From contig JBQTIR010000037.1 of assembly GCA_052387905.1 (NCBI GenBank), positions 60,059-124,058 on the forward strand: 64,000 nt of DNA. Direction: 5' to 3'. The notes under the pieces were generated by a model. The model saw nothing but the letters and a program-made list of their open reading frames with translations, was not told the DNA's origin and ran no database searches. This DNA comes from JBQTII01 sp052387905 (GTDB lineage Bacteria > Actinomycetota > Actinomycetes > Sporichthyales > Sporichthyaceae). Shown one piece after another: positions 7,624 through 16,643 of this stretch; positions within the stretch are counted from its first letter, which is position 1; the number at the start of each line of letters is the position of its first letter. A program made the position numbers and the translations under genes.

Positions 7624-9138
7624 ATGGCGATGCCTCGCTCCGCACCGGCAACGGCGCATGCCGGCCCGCCCGCGCCCGCAGGCACGCCGCCGGCAGTGGT
7701 CGTCGCTCAGGCGACGACGCCACCGCCGGCCCCTGCACCTCGCGGCGCACCGGCACCCGCCGCGCCGCTCACCCCGGCGCCCGAGCGGACCACCGAGCAA
7801 CGCCGCACCCTCGCCATCGCCGCAGCCGGCACGCTGCTGGTCCTGATCACCTACACGACTCCGCTGGCGGTCATGCCGGCGATCGCCGCCGGGATCGGGG
7901 CCGGCACCGGCACCCAGACCTGGCTGCTCGCCGCGGTCAGCCTCGGCCTCGCGACCACCCTGATGTCCGCCGGCGCACTGGGCGATGACTACGGACGCAA
8001 GAAGGTCCTCGTCGGCGGCGCCGCCCTGCTCGCCCTCGCCAGCGTGGTGGCGGCCCTTGCCACCAACCCCGCCACCTACCTCGCCGGCGCCTTCGGCCAA
8101 GGCGTTGGGGGCGCGGCGGTGCTGGCGTGCAGCCTCGGGCTGATCGGGCACGCCTTCGGTGAGGGACCGGCCCGCGCCAAGGCAACCGGGATCTGGGCCG
8201 CGGCCCTCGGCGCCGGGATCGGAGTCGGGCCCCTGATCGCCTCCAGCCTGGAGCCGCTGGCGGGCTGGCGGGCGGCGTTCGCGCTGGCCGCCGTGTTCTC
8301 CGTCGTCCTTGCACTCAGCGCCCAAAGCCTGCTCGTGGAATCCCGCGCCCCAGACCACAAGCCCGTCGACGTGGCCGGGATGCTGCTGCTCGGCGGGGCA
8401 GTCGGCACCTTGATCGGCGGCCTGGTCCGCGGCCGCAGTGGCTGGACCGACACCCCGACGCTGCTGCTGCTCGCCGGAGCCGGGCTCCTGCTGGCCGCCT
8501 TCATCACCGTCGAACACCGCCGCACGGCCCCGATGCTCGACCTCGCGCTGTTCTCTCAGCCGCGCTTCGTCGCCGTCACCGTCGGAGCGGCCGGCACCGG
8601 ACTGGGCGTCATCGCGCTGATCTCGTTCATGTCGACGATGGTGCAGCGCGGCCTCGGACACTCTCCGCTGGTGGGCGCCGCGTTGATCGCCGTGTGGTCC
8701 GCCGGCAGCGTGGCGACCTCACTCGCCGCACCCAAGTACCTGAGCGCGATCAGGGCGCGCCATCAATTGGCCGGCGGCCTGGTGGTGACCTCGATCGGCA
8801 TGATCACGATGCTCGGCGTGGACACCGAGACCAACCCGTGGAGCCTGGTCGCCGGGCTCGCCGTGATCGGGATCGGCAGCGGGGTGGCCAACGCCGCCCT
8901 GGGCCGCGAGGCCGTCGCCGCGGTCCCGGCCGGACGCGGATCCCTGGGCAGCGGGGCGAACAACACCGCGCGCTACGTCGCGTCCTCGATCGGGGTGGCC
9001 GTCGTCGCGACGATCGTGGCTTCCCATGGCAGTGGTCCCCAGGCCATCGTCGAGGGGTGGAACGTCGCCGTCCTGGTCACCACCGCGCTGTCGATGCTCG
9101 GTGCCCTGACCGTGTGGGCCTGCCGCCCCACACGGTGA
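7624..9138 (+). CDS. MFS transporter (drug:H+ antiporter type), first of a tandem pair
   Basis: 504 residues from the ATG at 7624 (GGAG just upstream). An earlier in-frame ATG at 7540 would add 28 unlikely residues. After a 55-residue Pro/Ala-rich tail come 12-14 helices. Motif A is GALGDDYGRKKVLVGG; the fifth-helix region reads ATGIWAAALGAGIGVGPLIASSLEPLAGWRAAF, like motif C of antiporters. It is a close paralogue of the next gene across its full core. Likely exports a hydrophobic compound; substrate unknown. No regulator is adjacent; the divergent ABM monooxygenase could share the promoter region. Confidence 0.85.
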   Translation: MAMPRSAPATAHAGPPAPAGTPPAVVVAQATTPPPAPAPRGAPAPAAPLTPAPERTTEQRRTLAIAAAGTLLVLITYTTPLAVMPAIAAGIGAGTGTQTWLLAAVSLGLATTLMSAGALGDDYGRKKVLVGGAALLALASVVAALATNPATYLAGAFGQGVGGAAVLACSLGLIGHAFGEGPARAKATGIWAAALGAGIGVGPLIASSLEPLAGWRAAFALAAVFSVVLALSAQSLLVESRAPDHKPVDVAGMLLLGGAVGTLIGGLVRGRSGWTDTPTLLLLAGAGLLLAAFITVEHRRTAPMLDLALFSQPRFVAVTVGAAGTGLGVIALISFMSTMVQRGLGHSPLVGAALIAVWSAGSVATSLAAPKYLSAIRARHQLAGGLVVTSIGMITMLGVDTETNPWSLVAGLAVIGIGSGVANAALGREAVAAVPAGRGSLGSGANNTARYVASSIGVAVVATIVASHGSGPQAIVEGWNVAVLVTTALSMLGALTVWACRPTR

Positions 9139-9191
9139 GGAAGGGCGTGCCTCCCCATCCCGATAGGCGGCGCGGACGGCGCCCGAGCTGC

Positions 9192-9255
9192 CCCTGGCGG
9201 CGTTCTCGTCGTCGCCCGATGCTCCGCATCGGGCTCCTCCTCCGCCTTGCCAGGG
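9192..9255 (+). other. Nested hairpin structure between two MFS paralogues
   Basis: An outer stem CCCTGGC (9192-9198) with GCCAGGG (9249-9255) encloses a perfect 9-bp stem GCCCGATGC (9214-9222) with GCATCGGGC (9226-9234), loop TCC. The structure lies in the 169-bp gap between the MFS genes. It may terminate the first transcript or act as an attenuator of the second; no leader peptide is evident. Confidence 0.55.
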
Positions 9256-9307
9256 ATTGCTCGGATCACCGCCCGCATCCACCTGGGATGAGGAGGAACG
9301 CCCAGCC

Positions 9308-10729
9308 ATGGTGACGGTGATCCCGGGCCGCTCGCGGGTCCCCAGGCAGCGTCCGCGCGAGGTCGCGCCGCTGGAGGCCGCGACCGAACAGCGCCGCACC
9401 CTGGCGGTAGCCGTCGCCGCGATGTTCGTCGTCCTGGTCGTCTACTGCCTGCCGCTGTCGATCCTGCCGGCGATCTCCGACGGTCTGGGCGCGGGTTCGG
9501 GAGCGCAGACGTGGTTGCTGGCCGCGGTCAGCCTCGGGATGGCGACAACCCTGCTCCCGGCCGGCGCGCTCGGCGACGACTTCGGCCGCCGGCGGGTAAT
9601 GGTCGGCGGAGCCGTGCTGCTCGCCGTCGCCAGCATCGTGTGCGCGCTGGCCCCGAACCCCGCCGTATTCCTGGTCGGAGCACTCGGCCAAGGCGTCGGC
9701 AGCGCGGCGATGATGGCCTGCAGCCTCGGCTTGATCGCCCACGCCTTCCCGATCGGGCCGGCCCGGCGGCGGGCCACCGGCATCTGGGGCGCGTCGCTGG
9801 GGTCCGGCATCGGCGTCGGTCCGTGGATGGCCGCCGGGCTGGAACCCGTCGCCGGCTGGCAGGCGGCGTTCGGGCTGGCGGCGGTGTTCGCGCTCGTCGT
9901 CGCGGTGCTTGCCCGCACCCTGCTCCCGGAGTCCAGGTCACCGAATCCGCAGCCCGTCGACCCGGCCGGGATGCTGCTGCTGGGGGCGGCGATCGGCGCA
10001 CTGATCGGCGGCATGGTCCGCGGACGCTCCGGATGGGGTGAGGCCCCCACGCTCGCCCTGCTCGGCGGCTCCGTCGTCCTGCTGGCCCTGTTCGCGCTGG
10101 TCGAGTCGCGCCAGCGCGCCCCGATGCTGGACCTGGCCCTGTTCCGCAGCCCGCGGTTCGTCTCGGCGACCCTGGCCTCGGCGAGCATGGGCCTGGGGAT
10201 GATCGCGGTGCTGTCCTACATCTCCACCGCCGTGCAACGCGGCCTCGGGGCGGGCGCGCTCGCCGGCGCCGCCCTGCTCACCGTGTGGGCGATCGCCAGC
10301 CTGGTGACCTCGCTGATGGTGGCGCGGTTCCTGCCCAACGTCAGTGCGCGCGATCAACTCGTGGTCGGCAACGTTGTCGTCGCGGTCGCGCTGTGGTCGA
10401 TGTGGGGGTTGGAGACCGGATCGTCGGCGATGACGTTGGCCGCCGGGATGGCGCTGTCCGGGATCGGCAGCGGCATCGCCAACGCCGCGATTGGCGGTGA
10501 GGCGGTCGCCGCGGTGCCCGCGGGGCGGGGCTCCATGGGCAGCGGGGCGAACATCACCGCGCGCTACATCGGCTCGACGATCGGGGTCTCGGTGGTGGCC
10601 CCGATCGTGGCCACCCACGGCGCGGGCGCGCAGGCGGTCACCGCGGGCTGGAACGTTGCGGTCCTGGTCGCGGGGAGCATGGCGCTGCTGGGCGCACTGA
10701 GCGTCGCCCTGCTCTCGCCCCGGCGCTGA
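9308..10729 (+). CDS. MFS transporter (drug:H+ antiporter type), second of a tandem pair
   Basis: 473 residues. Start at 9308 preceded by AGGAGG about 11 nt away; an upstream in-frame ATG lacks this. Motif A is GALGDDFGRRRVMVGG, and the antiporter-type stretch ATGIWGASLGSGIGVGPWMAAGLEPVAGWQAAF mirrors the upstream paralogue. Differences cluster in loops and the N-terminal tail, which is short and Arg-rich here. The C-terminal ENxxG-like region GSMGSGANITARYIGSTIGVSVV is shared by both copies. Tandem duplication followed by divergence is the simplest reading. Confidence 0.85.
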   Translation: MVTVIPGRSRVPRQRPREVAPLEAATEQRRTLAVAVAAMFVVLVVYCLPLSILPAISDGLGAGSGAQTWLLAAVSLGMATTLLPAGALGDDFGRRRVMVGGAVLLAVASIVCALAPNPAVFLVGALGQGVGSAAMMACSLGLIAHAFPIGPARRRATGIWGASLGSGIGVGPWMAAGLEPVAGWQAAFGLAAVFALVVAVLARTLLPESRSPNPQPVDPAGMLLLGAAIGALIGGMVRGRSGWGEAPTLALLGGSVVLLALFALVESRQRAPMLDLALFRSPRFVSATLASASMGLGMIAVLSYISTAVQRGLGAGALAGAALLTVWAIASLVTSLMVARFLPNVSARDQLVVGNVVVAVALWSMWGLETGSSAMTLAAGMALSGIGSGIANAAIGGEAVAAVPAGRGSMGSGANITARYIGSTIGVSVVAPIVATHGAGAQAVTAGWNVAVLVAGSMALLGALSVALLSPRR

Positions 10730-10845
10730 ATCGGCGTCCCGGTCACGGGTGTGCCAATTCCGGCGTTCCGCCCCGGCGGGCTGCGAAACGCTGAACACTT
10801 GGAGTCTGGGGCCGGACGCGGCTCCCGCTGATGGGGAGAGATCAC

Positions 10846-11397
10846 ATGAGCATCGGACGCACTGTGCCGACCGGCCTGCTGATCGGTGCGACGGCCGCCC
10901 TGGGGCTGGCCGTGGCATTGCCGGCCCTCGCCGACGAGGAGCCCGCGATCCGCAAGGTCGTCGGCGTAGAGCAGGTGATCACCGTCAAGGCGGTCGAGAC
11001 CGGCAAGGAATTCATCGTCAACGGCAAGACGACGAAGAAGAAGCCGGCCGCCGACTCCACGACCGCCCCCGGCGATGGTTTCCGCTTCTTCGGTGACCTG
11101 TACCAGGGCAAGCAGGTCGTGGGCACCGAGACCGTCACCTGCACCGCGGTGCTCACCGGCGGCCTGGAGTGCACCGGGCAGTGGAACTTCACCAGCGGCA
11201 CGATCACTGCGCGCAAGGCCTTCACCGCGCAGGATGAGAGCAACACCTTCGACCTCAAGATCACCGGCGCCACCGGCTCCTTCACCGGGGCCCGCGGGAC
11301 GCTGACGGTCAAAGAAGGCCCCGACGAAGAAGCTGTGGGGAAGGCGGGCGAGGAGGCCCAGACCTTCCGGTTCGTCCTGCCGTCCGAGGAGTTCTGA
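10846..11397 (+). CDS. Secreted protein with allene-oxide-cyclase-like barrel
   Basis: 183 residues. Start at 10846 follows GGGGAGAG. A signal peptide ends at about residue 30 (LAVALPALA before DEEP). The mature part is beta-rich: VTCTAVLTGGLECTGQW, then ITGATGSFTGARGTLTV, which resembles the eight-stranded barrel of allene oxide cyclase and dirigent-like proteins found in actinobacterial secondary-metabolite and secreted proteins. Two cysteines (TCTAV and LECTG) could form a disulfide. A lysine-rich TTKKKPAADSTTAP loop lies near residue 65. Monocistronic, with a cruciform after the stop. Function unknown. Confidence 0.65.
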   Translation: MSIGRTVPTGLLIGATAALGLAVALPALADEEPAIRKVVGVEQVITVKAVETGKEFIVNGKTTKKKPAADSTTAPGDGFRFFGDLYQGKQVVGTETVTCTAVLTGGLECTGQWNFTSGTITARKAFTAQDESNTFDLKITGATGSFTGARGTLTVKEGPDEEAVGKAGEEAQTFRFVLPSEEF

Positions 11398-11412
11398 GCC
11401 CGTCTGCGGGCA

Positions 11413-11470
11413 TGAGGAAACGCTTCCGCGGAAGCGCCCGGAGTGAACCGCTCCCGCGAAAGCGTTCCTG
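11413..11470. terminator. Nested palindromic terminator after the AOC-like gene
   Basis: A perfect 16-bp palindrome CGCTTCCGCGGAAGCG (11421-11436) lies within an outer imperfect stem made by AGGAAACGCTT and AAGCGTTCCT. It starts 15 nt after the stop codon and probably terminates transcription. The same 16-mer occurs at 63945-63960. The rest of 11471-11660 must hold the promoter of the lipoprotein operon, but I see no clear -35/-10 pair. Confidence 0.55.
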
Positions 11471-11660
11471 CCCAGTATCCGAGAAAACTCTCAGGAAGCC
11501 CATCGCGATCACGTGACCGATTGATCCCGAGATGGACACGGAATGCACACGGTCGTGCACGCACTAGGCCGCGAAATCCCCAACCGACACTGCGTCAGGC
11601 CGACCAGCCGAACGTTTCGAGGCGCTCCCGCGTCCCAGAAGCAACTTCGGAGGGGGATTC

Positions 11661-12689
11661 ATGCGTGCTCGGAACGTCGCGACGGTGGCCGCGTTGGCTG
11701 CGTTGCTCAGTGGATGTGCCAATGGGTCGACGGTCGCCGACGGAGGGCCTGACGAGCCGCCGCGCACCTCGACCCCGACAGCGGCGCCGACCTCGGAGCC
11801 GGCCGCGGACTCCCCCGCGCTACCGGACGGCTGGCGCTGGGAGTCCTACCGCGACCTTGAGCTCGCGGTTCCGGCGGACTGGAGCTACTCCGGGGGAGGT
11901 ATCACTAGCTGGTGCGCCGACACCGGACGTGACAAGCGGCTTCCCGGCGTTGGACGGCCGGGCGCCGTCTTGGGCATCGCCTGCCCGCAGGCCGAGCCCG
12001 GCGAGCCCGACCCCGGTTCGCTGATCCGCAACGGCGGCACCTACGTCAACTTTGTGTCGGCCGACGAAAACCTCCGGGACGAGGGCGACCGGATCGTCCT
12101 GCGCCGCGGCGACCTCGCCGTCGTCATCCAGGCGCCGAAGGAGCTGCGGGACCAGATCGCGGCGACCGTCCACACCAACACCGGCACCGACGCGGCCGGT
12201 TGCTCGCTGGAACACCCCCTCGGCGAGGACCGCAGGTGGCGTCCGCCGGCGGTCGCCGTGACGAGCCTGAGCGACGTGGAGCGAGTTGCGGCGTGCAAGT
12301 ACTCCCTGCCGCGCGGTGGAGTGCCGGACGAGGGCGAGGGCGGCGAAGGACCCGACCTCATCTCCTCGCTCGTCATCGAAGGTTCAGCGGCCCAGGACTC
12401 GATCACCGAAGTCGCCGGCGCGCCGGTCGGCGGCGGGCCGAACAGCCCGCAGAACTGTTCGGAGGACTCCTCCTACGGCGACGAGGCAATCGCCCTGTTC
12501 GCGACCCGCACCTCCGGTGAGGTCGTCACCATCGTGCTGCGTTACGACGGGTGCGTTGCCGGCGGCTTCGACGATGGAACCGAGGTCCGAACCCTGACCC
12601 GCAACGCCGTCACCCCCTTTATCGCCGGCCCGAACCGGCCGAACTCCTTTCAGAGCAACAAGGGCAAGATCTTGAGTCCGAAGCGATGA
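11661..12689 (+). CDS. Lipoprotein of an uncharacterised six-cysteine family, copy 1
   Basis: 342 residues. Lipobox LLSGC puts the lipidated Cys at residue 19. A Thr/Pro/Ala-rich linker runs to about residue 52, followed by the family motif GWRWESYRDLELAVPADW. Six further cysteines recur at matching places in the paralogues at 12686 and 16958: SWCAD, GIACP, AGCSL, AACKY, NCSED and DGCVA. They probably form three disulfides outside the membrane. Start ATG follows GGAGGGG. It overlaps the next paralogue by 4 nt. I do not recognise a named domain; an extracytoplasmic binding or sensing role is a guess. Confidence 0.7.
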   Translation: MRARNVATVAALAALLSGCANGSTVADGGPDEPPRTSTPTAAPTSEPAADSPALPDGWRWESYRDLELAVPADWSYSGGGITSWCADTGRDKRLPGVGRPGAVLGIACPQAEPGEPDPGSLIRNGGTYVNFVSADENLRDEGDRIVLRRGDLAVVIQAPKELRDQIAATVHTNTGTDAAGCSLEHPLGEDRRWRPPAVAVTSLSDVERVAACKYSLPRGGVPDEGEGGEGPDLISSLVIEGSAAQDSITEVAGAPVGGGPNSPQNCSEDSSYGDEAIALFATRTSGEVVTIVLRYDGCVAGGFDDGTEVRTLTRNAVTPFIAGPNRPNSFQSNKGKILSPKR

Positions 12690-13771
12690 CCACTTCTCGC
12701 AACGTGATGGTCCGCCGGGCCGCCGCGGCACTCGCCCTGGCGGGGATGCTCGCGTCGTGCTCCGGTGGTGGCGGCGCCCCTGAGTCGCGACCTGACGACC
12801 TTTCACCGCTGGCGACGTCCGGCCCGCAGGCGTCCTCGGCCATGCCGCCGTTGCCCGCGGGGTGGCGGTGGGAGTCCTACCGCGACGTCATGGTCGGGGT
12901 CCCGGGTGAGTGGGGCTGGACGAACGGCGACCAGCGGATCACTCAGTGGTGCGTCGGCGACGGCTCGCCGAAGAACCGCGGCGCAGTCGGGCGACCGGGA
13001 GCCGTGTCACTTGTGGGGTGCGGCGGAGGTGAGCCGGGCGGACCCGATCCCGGAAGCACACTGCGCGAGGGTGGCACCTTCGTCGCCCTGACCGCCGCCA
13101 CGGAATTCGACGACCGGCTGCAGACCGAAGCCGACCGCACGGTACTGCGACTCGGAGATGCGGCCGTCATCGTCATCCAGGCCGAAGAGGGGCTGCGCGA
13201 GCAGATCGCCGCGACGGCTCTTCAGGTCGGCGGCTCGGACCACAACAGCTGCGCGGTGACGCATCCGGTGAGCGCCGACCCGACGCTGCGCCCGACCCCC
13301 GTCGACCTCGCAGCCCTGGCCGACAGCTCGTCGGTGACGGCCTGCCGGTACGAACTCCCCCGGCTGGGCAGCGAACCGGCGATCACCGGACCGAGCCTGA
13401 TCTCCTCGCTGACGCTGCGGGGCGACGAGGCCCGCCTAGCAATTGCGGCCCTCCTCGATGCCCCAACAGGCGGCGGACCGGACGCTCCGAAGACCTGCTC
13501 CAGGGACTCGTCCTACGGCGACGAGATGGTGGTGCTGCGGATCTTCGCCGGCGACGTCGAGAACCCGCAGATGCACGTTCGGTACTCCGGGTGCGACCAC
13601 AACGGCATCGACGACGGCACCTCGCTGCGGCGCCTCACCACCGCGGCCCTGCTGCCGATCCTCGCCCAACCCAACCTGCCGGGCGGCTACAGCGCGGGCA
13701 CCGTCAAGCGCCCGATCATGCGCCCGGTCTACGACGCCGCCCGGCGCCAGGAAGTCGCTTTGCGCCGCTGA
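12686..13771 (+). CDS. Lipoprotein of an uncharacterised six-cysteine family, copy 2
   Basis: 361 residues. Lipobox MLASC, Cys at residue 25. The core begins GWRWESYRDVMVGVPGEW and keeps the six cysteines (QWCVG, VGCGG, NSCAV, TACRY, TCSRD, SGCDH) and the YGDE motif after the fifth. Compared with copy 1 it has a longer Gly-rich stretch after the second Cys and a basic C-terminal tail. ATGA overlap with copy 1 means coupled translation, so the two probably act together, perhaps as a dimer. Function unknown. Confidence 0.7.
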   Translation: MTTSRNVMVRRAAAALALAGMLASCSGGGGAPESRPDDLSPLATSGPQASSAMPPLPAGWRWESYRDVMVGVPGEWGWTNGDQRITQWCVGDGSPKNRGAVGRPGAVSLVGCGGGEPGGPDPGSTLREGGTFVALTAATEFDDRLQTEADRTVLRLGDAAVIVIQAEEGLREQIAATALQVGGSDHNSCAVTHPVSADPTLRPTPVDLAALADSSSVTACRYELPRLGSEPAITGPSLISSLTLRGDEARLAIAALLDAPTGGGPDAPKTCSRDSSYGDEMVVLRIFAGDVENPQMHVRYSGCDHNGIDDGTSLRRLTTAALLPILAQPNLPGGYSAGTVKRPIMRPVYDAARRQEVALRR

Positions 13772-13784
13772 CGCCGTGCTGCTG

Positions 13785-13855
13785 CAGACCACAAACGAGA
13801 CTGGTGTGGCGACTTTGCGGCGCGCGGTGGCGCTCACGTAAAGATTGTGGTCTGG
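13785..13855. repeat. Interspersed inverted repeat RptA, copy 5
   Basis: About 71 bp with ends CAGACCACAAACGA and ATTGTGGTCTGG. The middle is the most diverged of the five copies but keeps AACGAGAC near the left. It lies 14 nt after the second lipoprotein's stop, where it could fold into a terminator-like hairpin. The rest of 13856-13978 is leader for the next gene. Confidence 0.75.
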
Positions 13856-13978
13856 AGCAGGGAGGACCGCCTCCCACGCAGCTCCTACGGGAAGCTCCTG
13901 CGGGCCCATCCCCTCTCGTGATGGGGTCGAATCCGTGGCAGATTGCCCGCAGACGACGGCGAGAGAAGGCAGGTCACG

Positions 13979-15505
13979 ATGCTGGGCGTGGGCGACCCGA
14001 GGGCAAGCACGGTCGACGGGGTCATCACCCGGGCGGCGCGGCAGTTCGGCAGCCGGGAGGCGCTTCGCTTCGCGGGCCGGTCCTGGACCTATGGCCAACT
14101 CGACGACGCCGTCAGCCGGGCCGCCGGCGCGCTGCTGGCGCGCGGGTTGAGCGCCGGGGACCGGGTCGCGGCCTACGGCCAGAACTCCGACGCGTACCTG
14201 ATCGCGTTCCTGGCCTGCTCGCGCGCCGGCCTGGTGCATGTGCCGATCAACTACGCGCTCACCGGCGACGAGCTGGATTACCTGCTCCGCCAGTCCGGCA
14301 GCGCCCTCGTGCTGGCCGACCCCAAGCTGGCCCCCCACCTCGGCAAGCTCGACGGCGCTCCGGATCACCTGCTGCTGCGCGACGGCGACGGCTGCCTGCT
14401 CGAGCTGTGCAGTAACGGCGCGGTGCCCGACATCGACGTCGAGGTGGCCGACACCGACCTGGTCCAGTTGCTCTACACCTCGGGCACCACCTCGCGGCCC
14501 AAGGGCGCGATGATGACCCACCGTGCCTTCCTGTACCACTACATGTCCTGCATCGTCGGCCTGGACGTGCACGAGGCCGACGAGCCGTTGGTCGCGATGC
14601 CGCTCTACCACTCGGCCGGGATGCACGTGTTCACGATTCCGTGGCTGATGGTCGGCGCCCGCATCCACCTGCTGGAGACCCCGGACATCCCCGCGATGTT
14701 CTCGCTGATCTCCGAGCACAAGATCAAGGCGATCTTCCTGGCGCCGACCGTGTGGGTCCCGCTCTCCCAGCACGCGGACTTCGCCACCAGCGACCTGTCC
14801 AGCCTACGTAAGGCCTACTACGGCGCCTCCGTGATGCCCGGCCCAATTCTGACGCGGCTTCAGCAAGCACTGCCGGAGCTCGGTTTCTACAACTGTTTCG
14901 GCCAGTCCGAGATCGGACCGCTGGCCACCGTGCTGCGCCCCGAGGAGCAGTCGCTGTACCCGGATTCCTGCGGGCGGGCGGTGCTCTTCGTCGACCTGCG
15001 CGTCGTCGACTCCGACGGCAACGACGTCGATCCCGGCGGCATCGGGGAGGTCATCTACCAGTCGCCGCAGCTGTGCCTGGGCTACCTCGACAAGCCCGAG
15101 GAGACCGCCGAGGCCTTCGAGGGCGGCTGGTTCCACTCCGGTGACCTGGTGCGTCTGGATGCAGGCGGCTACATCACCGTCGTGGACCGGATCAAAGACG
15201 TCATCAACACCGGCGGTGTGCTGGTCGCTTCCCGCGAGGTCGAGGACTGCCTCTACACCCACCCGGCCGTCGCCGAGGTCGCCGTCATCGGGACCCCGGA
15301 CGAGAAATGGATCGAGGCGATCACCGCGGTGCTGGTGCTCAAGCCCGGCGCCGGCCCGGTCACCGAGGCCGAGCTAATCGCCTACGTCAAGGAGCGCCTG
15401 GCCAAGTACAAGGTGCCCAAGGCCGTGCACCTCGTCGACGATCTGCCGCGCAACGCCTCGGGCAAACTGCTCAAGCGCGTCCTGCGCGACCAGATCACCG
15501 GCTGA
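13979..15505 (+). CDS. Acyl-CoA synthetase (AMP-forming, long-chain fatty acid ligase type)
   Basis: 508 residues. Activates a carboxylic acid to acyl-AMP and then acyl-CoA. ATP/AMP-binding motif YTSGTTSRPKG about residue 175, FYNCFGQSEIG (A5 region) about 305, YLDKPEETAEAFEGGWFHSGDLVRLD (A7/A8 hinge) and a C-terminal catalytic lysine in NASGKLLKR. The full set of ANL-superfamily cores is present and the length is normal. Start 13979 follows GAAGGCAGG; an upstream in-frame codon at 13943 is less likely. Substrate class cannot be fixed. It is one of three such synthetases in the window and stands alone here. Confidence 0.85.
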   Translation: MLGVGDPRASTVDGVITRAARQFGSREALRFAGRSWTYGQLDDAVSRAAGALLARGLSAGDRVAAYGQNSDAYLIAFLACSRAGLVHVPINYALTGDELDYLLRQSGSALVLADPKLAPHLGKLDGAPDHLLLRDGDGCLLELCSNGAVPDIDVEVADTDLVQLLYTSGTTSRPKGAMMTHRAFLYHYMSCIVGLDVHEADEPLVAMPLYHSAGMHVFTIPWLMVGARIHLLETPDIPAMFSLISEHKIKAIFLAPTVWVPLSQHADFATSDLSSLRKAYYGASVMPGPILTRLQQALPELGFYNCFGQSEIGPLATVLRPEEQSLYPDSCGRAVLFVDLRVVDSDGNDVDPGGIGEVIYQSPQLCLGYLDKPEETAEAFEGGWFHSGDLVRLDAGGYITVVDRIKDVINTGGVLVASREVEDCLYTHPAVAEVAVIGTPDEKWIEAITAVLVLKPGAGPVTEAELIAYVKERLAKYKVPKAVHLVDDLPRNASGKLLKRVLRDQITG

Positions 15506-15524
15506 ACGCCCGCGCCCGCACACA

Positions 15525-15609
15525 GCGCATCGATGCGCTCTCGGTGGTGAATCTCGGGCGGATCACCACCAACAGCGCATCACAGGCCACCGCTGGCGCA
15601 TCGATGCGC
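15525..15609. repeat. Palindromic intergenic repeat RptB, copy 2
   Basis: Perfect palindromes GCGCATCGATGCGC at 15525-15538 and 15596-15609, with a GGTGGTGA / TCACCACC inverted repeat between them and a partial third palindrome at 15575. The layout matches copy 1 near 1171. It lies between convergent genes and may be a bidirectional terminator. Confidence 0.75.
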
Positions 15610-15619
15610 GCAGCGGGCC

Positions 15620-15934
15620 TCAGGTCGGCGGAGGCTGGCGGATGACGCGGGCCTTGCGCGCCGCGACCCCGTTGGCCCGACGGCGGGCAGCGATCAGCAC
15701 GGCGATCCCACCGACGCCGAGCAGGAAACCGACGCCGCCCAGCGCGGCATTGTCGGAGTCCGCGGCGTCGCTACCGCCGTTGACGATCAGACAGCTGCCC
15801 AGCAGCAGGTAACCCAGCCCGTCCAGGCGGGGTTCGACCCGCGAGCCGAGCCCGGGCACACTCACCCCGGCCACGATTCCGAGCAGGCCCAGCACGGCCG
15901 CGCCCACCCCGACCGCTACCGCGAACCAGCCCAT
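15620..15934 (-). CDS. Small hypothetical membrane protein
   Basis: 104 residues. Start 15934 chosen because AAGGAG lies 8 nt upstream; longer open versions lack this. Three hydrophobic segments (about 3-25, 41-54, 63-83) are followed by a basic tail ending RQPPPT, so the C-terminus is probably cytoplasmic. No named family is recognised. It is divergent from the lipoprotein gene at 16034. Confidence 0.6.
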   Translation of the reverse strand: MGWFAVAVGVGAAVLGLLGIVAGVSVPGLGSRVEPRLDGLGYLLLGSCLIVNGGSDAADSDNAALGGVGFLLGVGGIAVLIAARRRANGVAARKARVIRQPPPT

Positions 15935-16033
15935 TGCCCGCTCCTTCGTCCCAGCGCACCTTGCAGGGACCAGCATGCCCGCTGACGCGCGCCACGGCCG
16001 CACGAGGGTTCTCGGGGCCCATAGGGTCCAGGG

Positions 16034-16627
16034 GTGACCGGGGGCAGAACGCGCGTCGTGGCGGCTGCGCTGACGGTGATGGCGCTGGCCACGACCGGGG
16101 CGTGCAGCTCCGGGGACAACAACGGCGGGGCGGGCGAGTCCAGCACCCCCGTCGCCTCGGCGACGCCGGGTGCCGGGCCGGCCTGCACCGACGAGGTCGG
16201 CGACAGCGCCCCGGTGCTGGACCTGCTCTCGGTGCAGCTGGTGCGCACCGGCAAGCGGGTCCGGGTGATCGTGGAGCAGAACACCAGACCTCCTACGGAA
16301 AACACCGTGGAGTGGACGGTCGGCTTCGTCAGCGCCGACGGCGACCGCTACGTGGACCTGACCACCAAGCTCGCCCAGGGCACGCAGACCTCGCACGCAA
16401 TCACGGTGGACGACGATCGCCGCCAGCCCCAAACCGACCCGGTGCGCATCACCCCGACCGGGATGACGACGACGTTCCCCGTCGATCCGATCGACGACCT
16501 CGGACCGGGGACCCGCTGGTACGCCGTGCTGACCGTCAACGGCAACGACATCGACTTCTGCCCCGGCGGCAGCGCCGTCATCGACCTGCTCGACATCGTC
16601 CCCTTGGACTTACCGACGCAGTGGTAA
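16034..16627 (+). CDS. Hypothetical lipoprotein with a beta-rich domain
   Basis: 197 residues, GTG start. Lipobox ends TTGAC, with the lipidated Cys at residue 24. A Gly/Ser/Pro linker follows, then CTDEVGDSAPVLDLLSVQLVRTGKRVRVIVEQN, a pattern typical of an extracellular beta-sandwich. The last third contains RWYAVLTVNGNDIDFCPGG; this Cys may pair with the one after the linker. It is not part of the six-cysteine family. Function unknown. Confidence 0.6.
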   Translation: MTGGRTRVVAAALTVMALATTGACSSGDNNGGAGESSTPVASATPGAGPACTDEVGDSAPVLDLLSVQLVRTGKRVRVIVEQNTRPPTENTVEWTVGFVSADGDRYVDLTTKLAQGTQTSHAITVDDDRRQPQTDPVRITPTGMTTTFPVDPIDDLGPGTRWYAVLTVNGNDIDFCPGGSAVIDLLDIVPLDLPTQW

Positions 16628-16643
16628 GTGATAGTGCGTCAAA

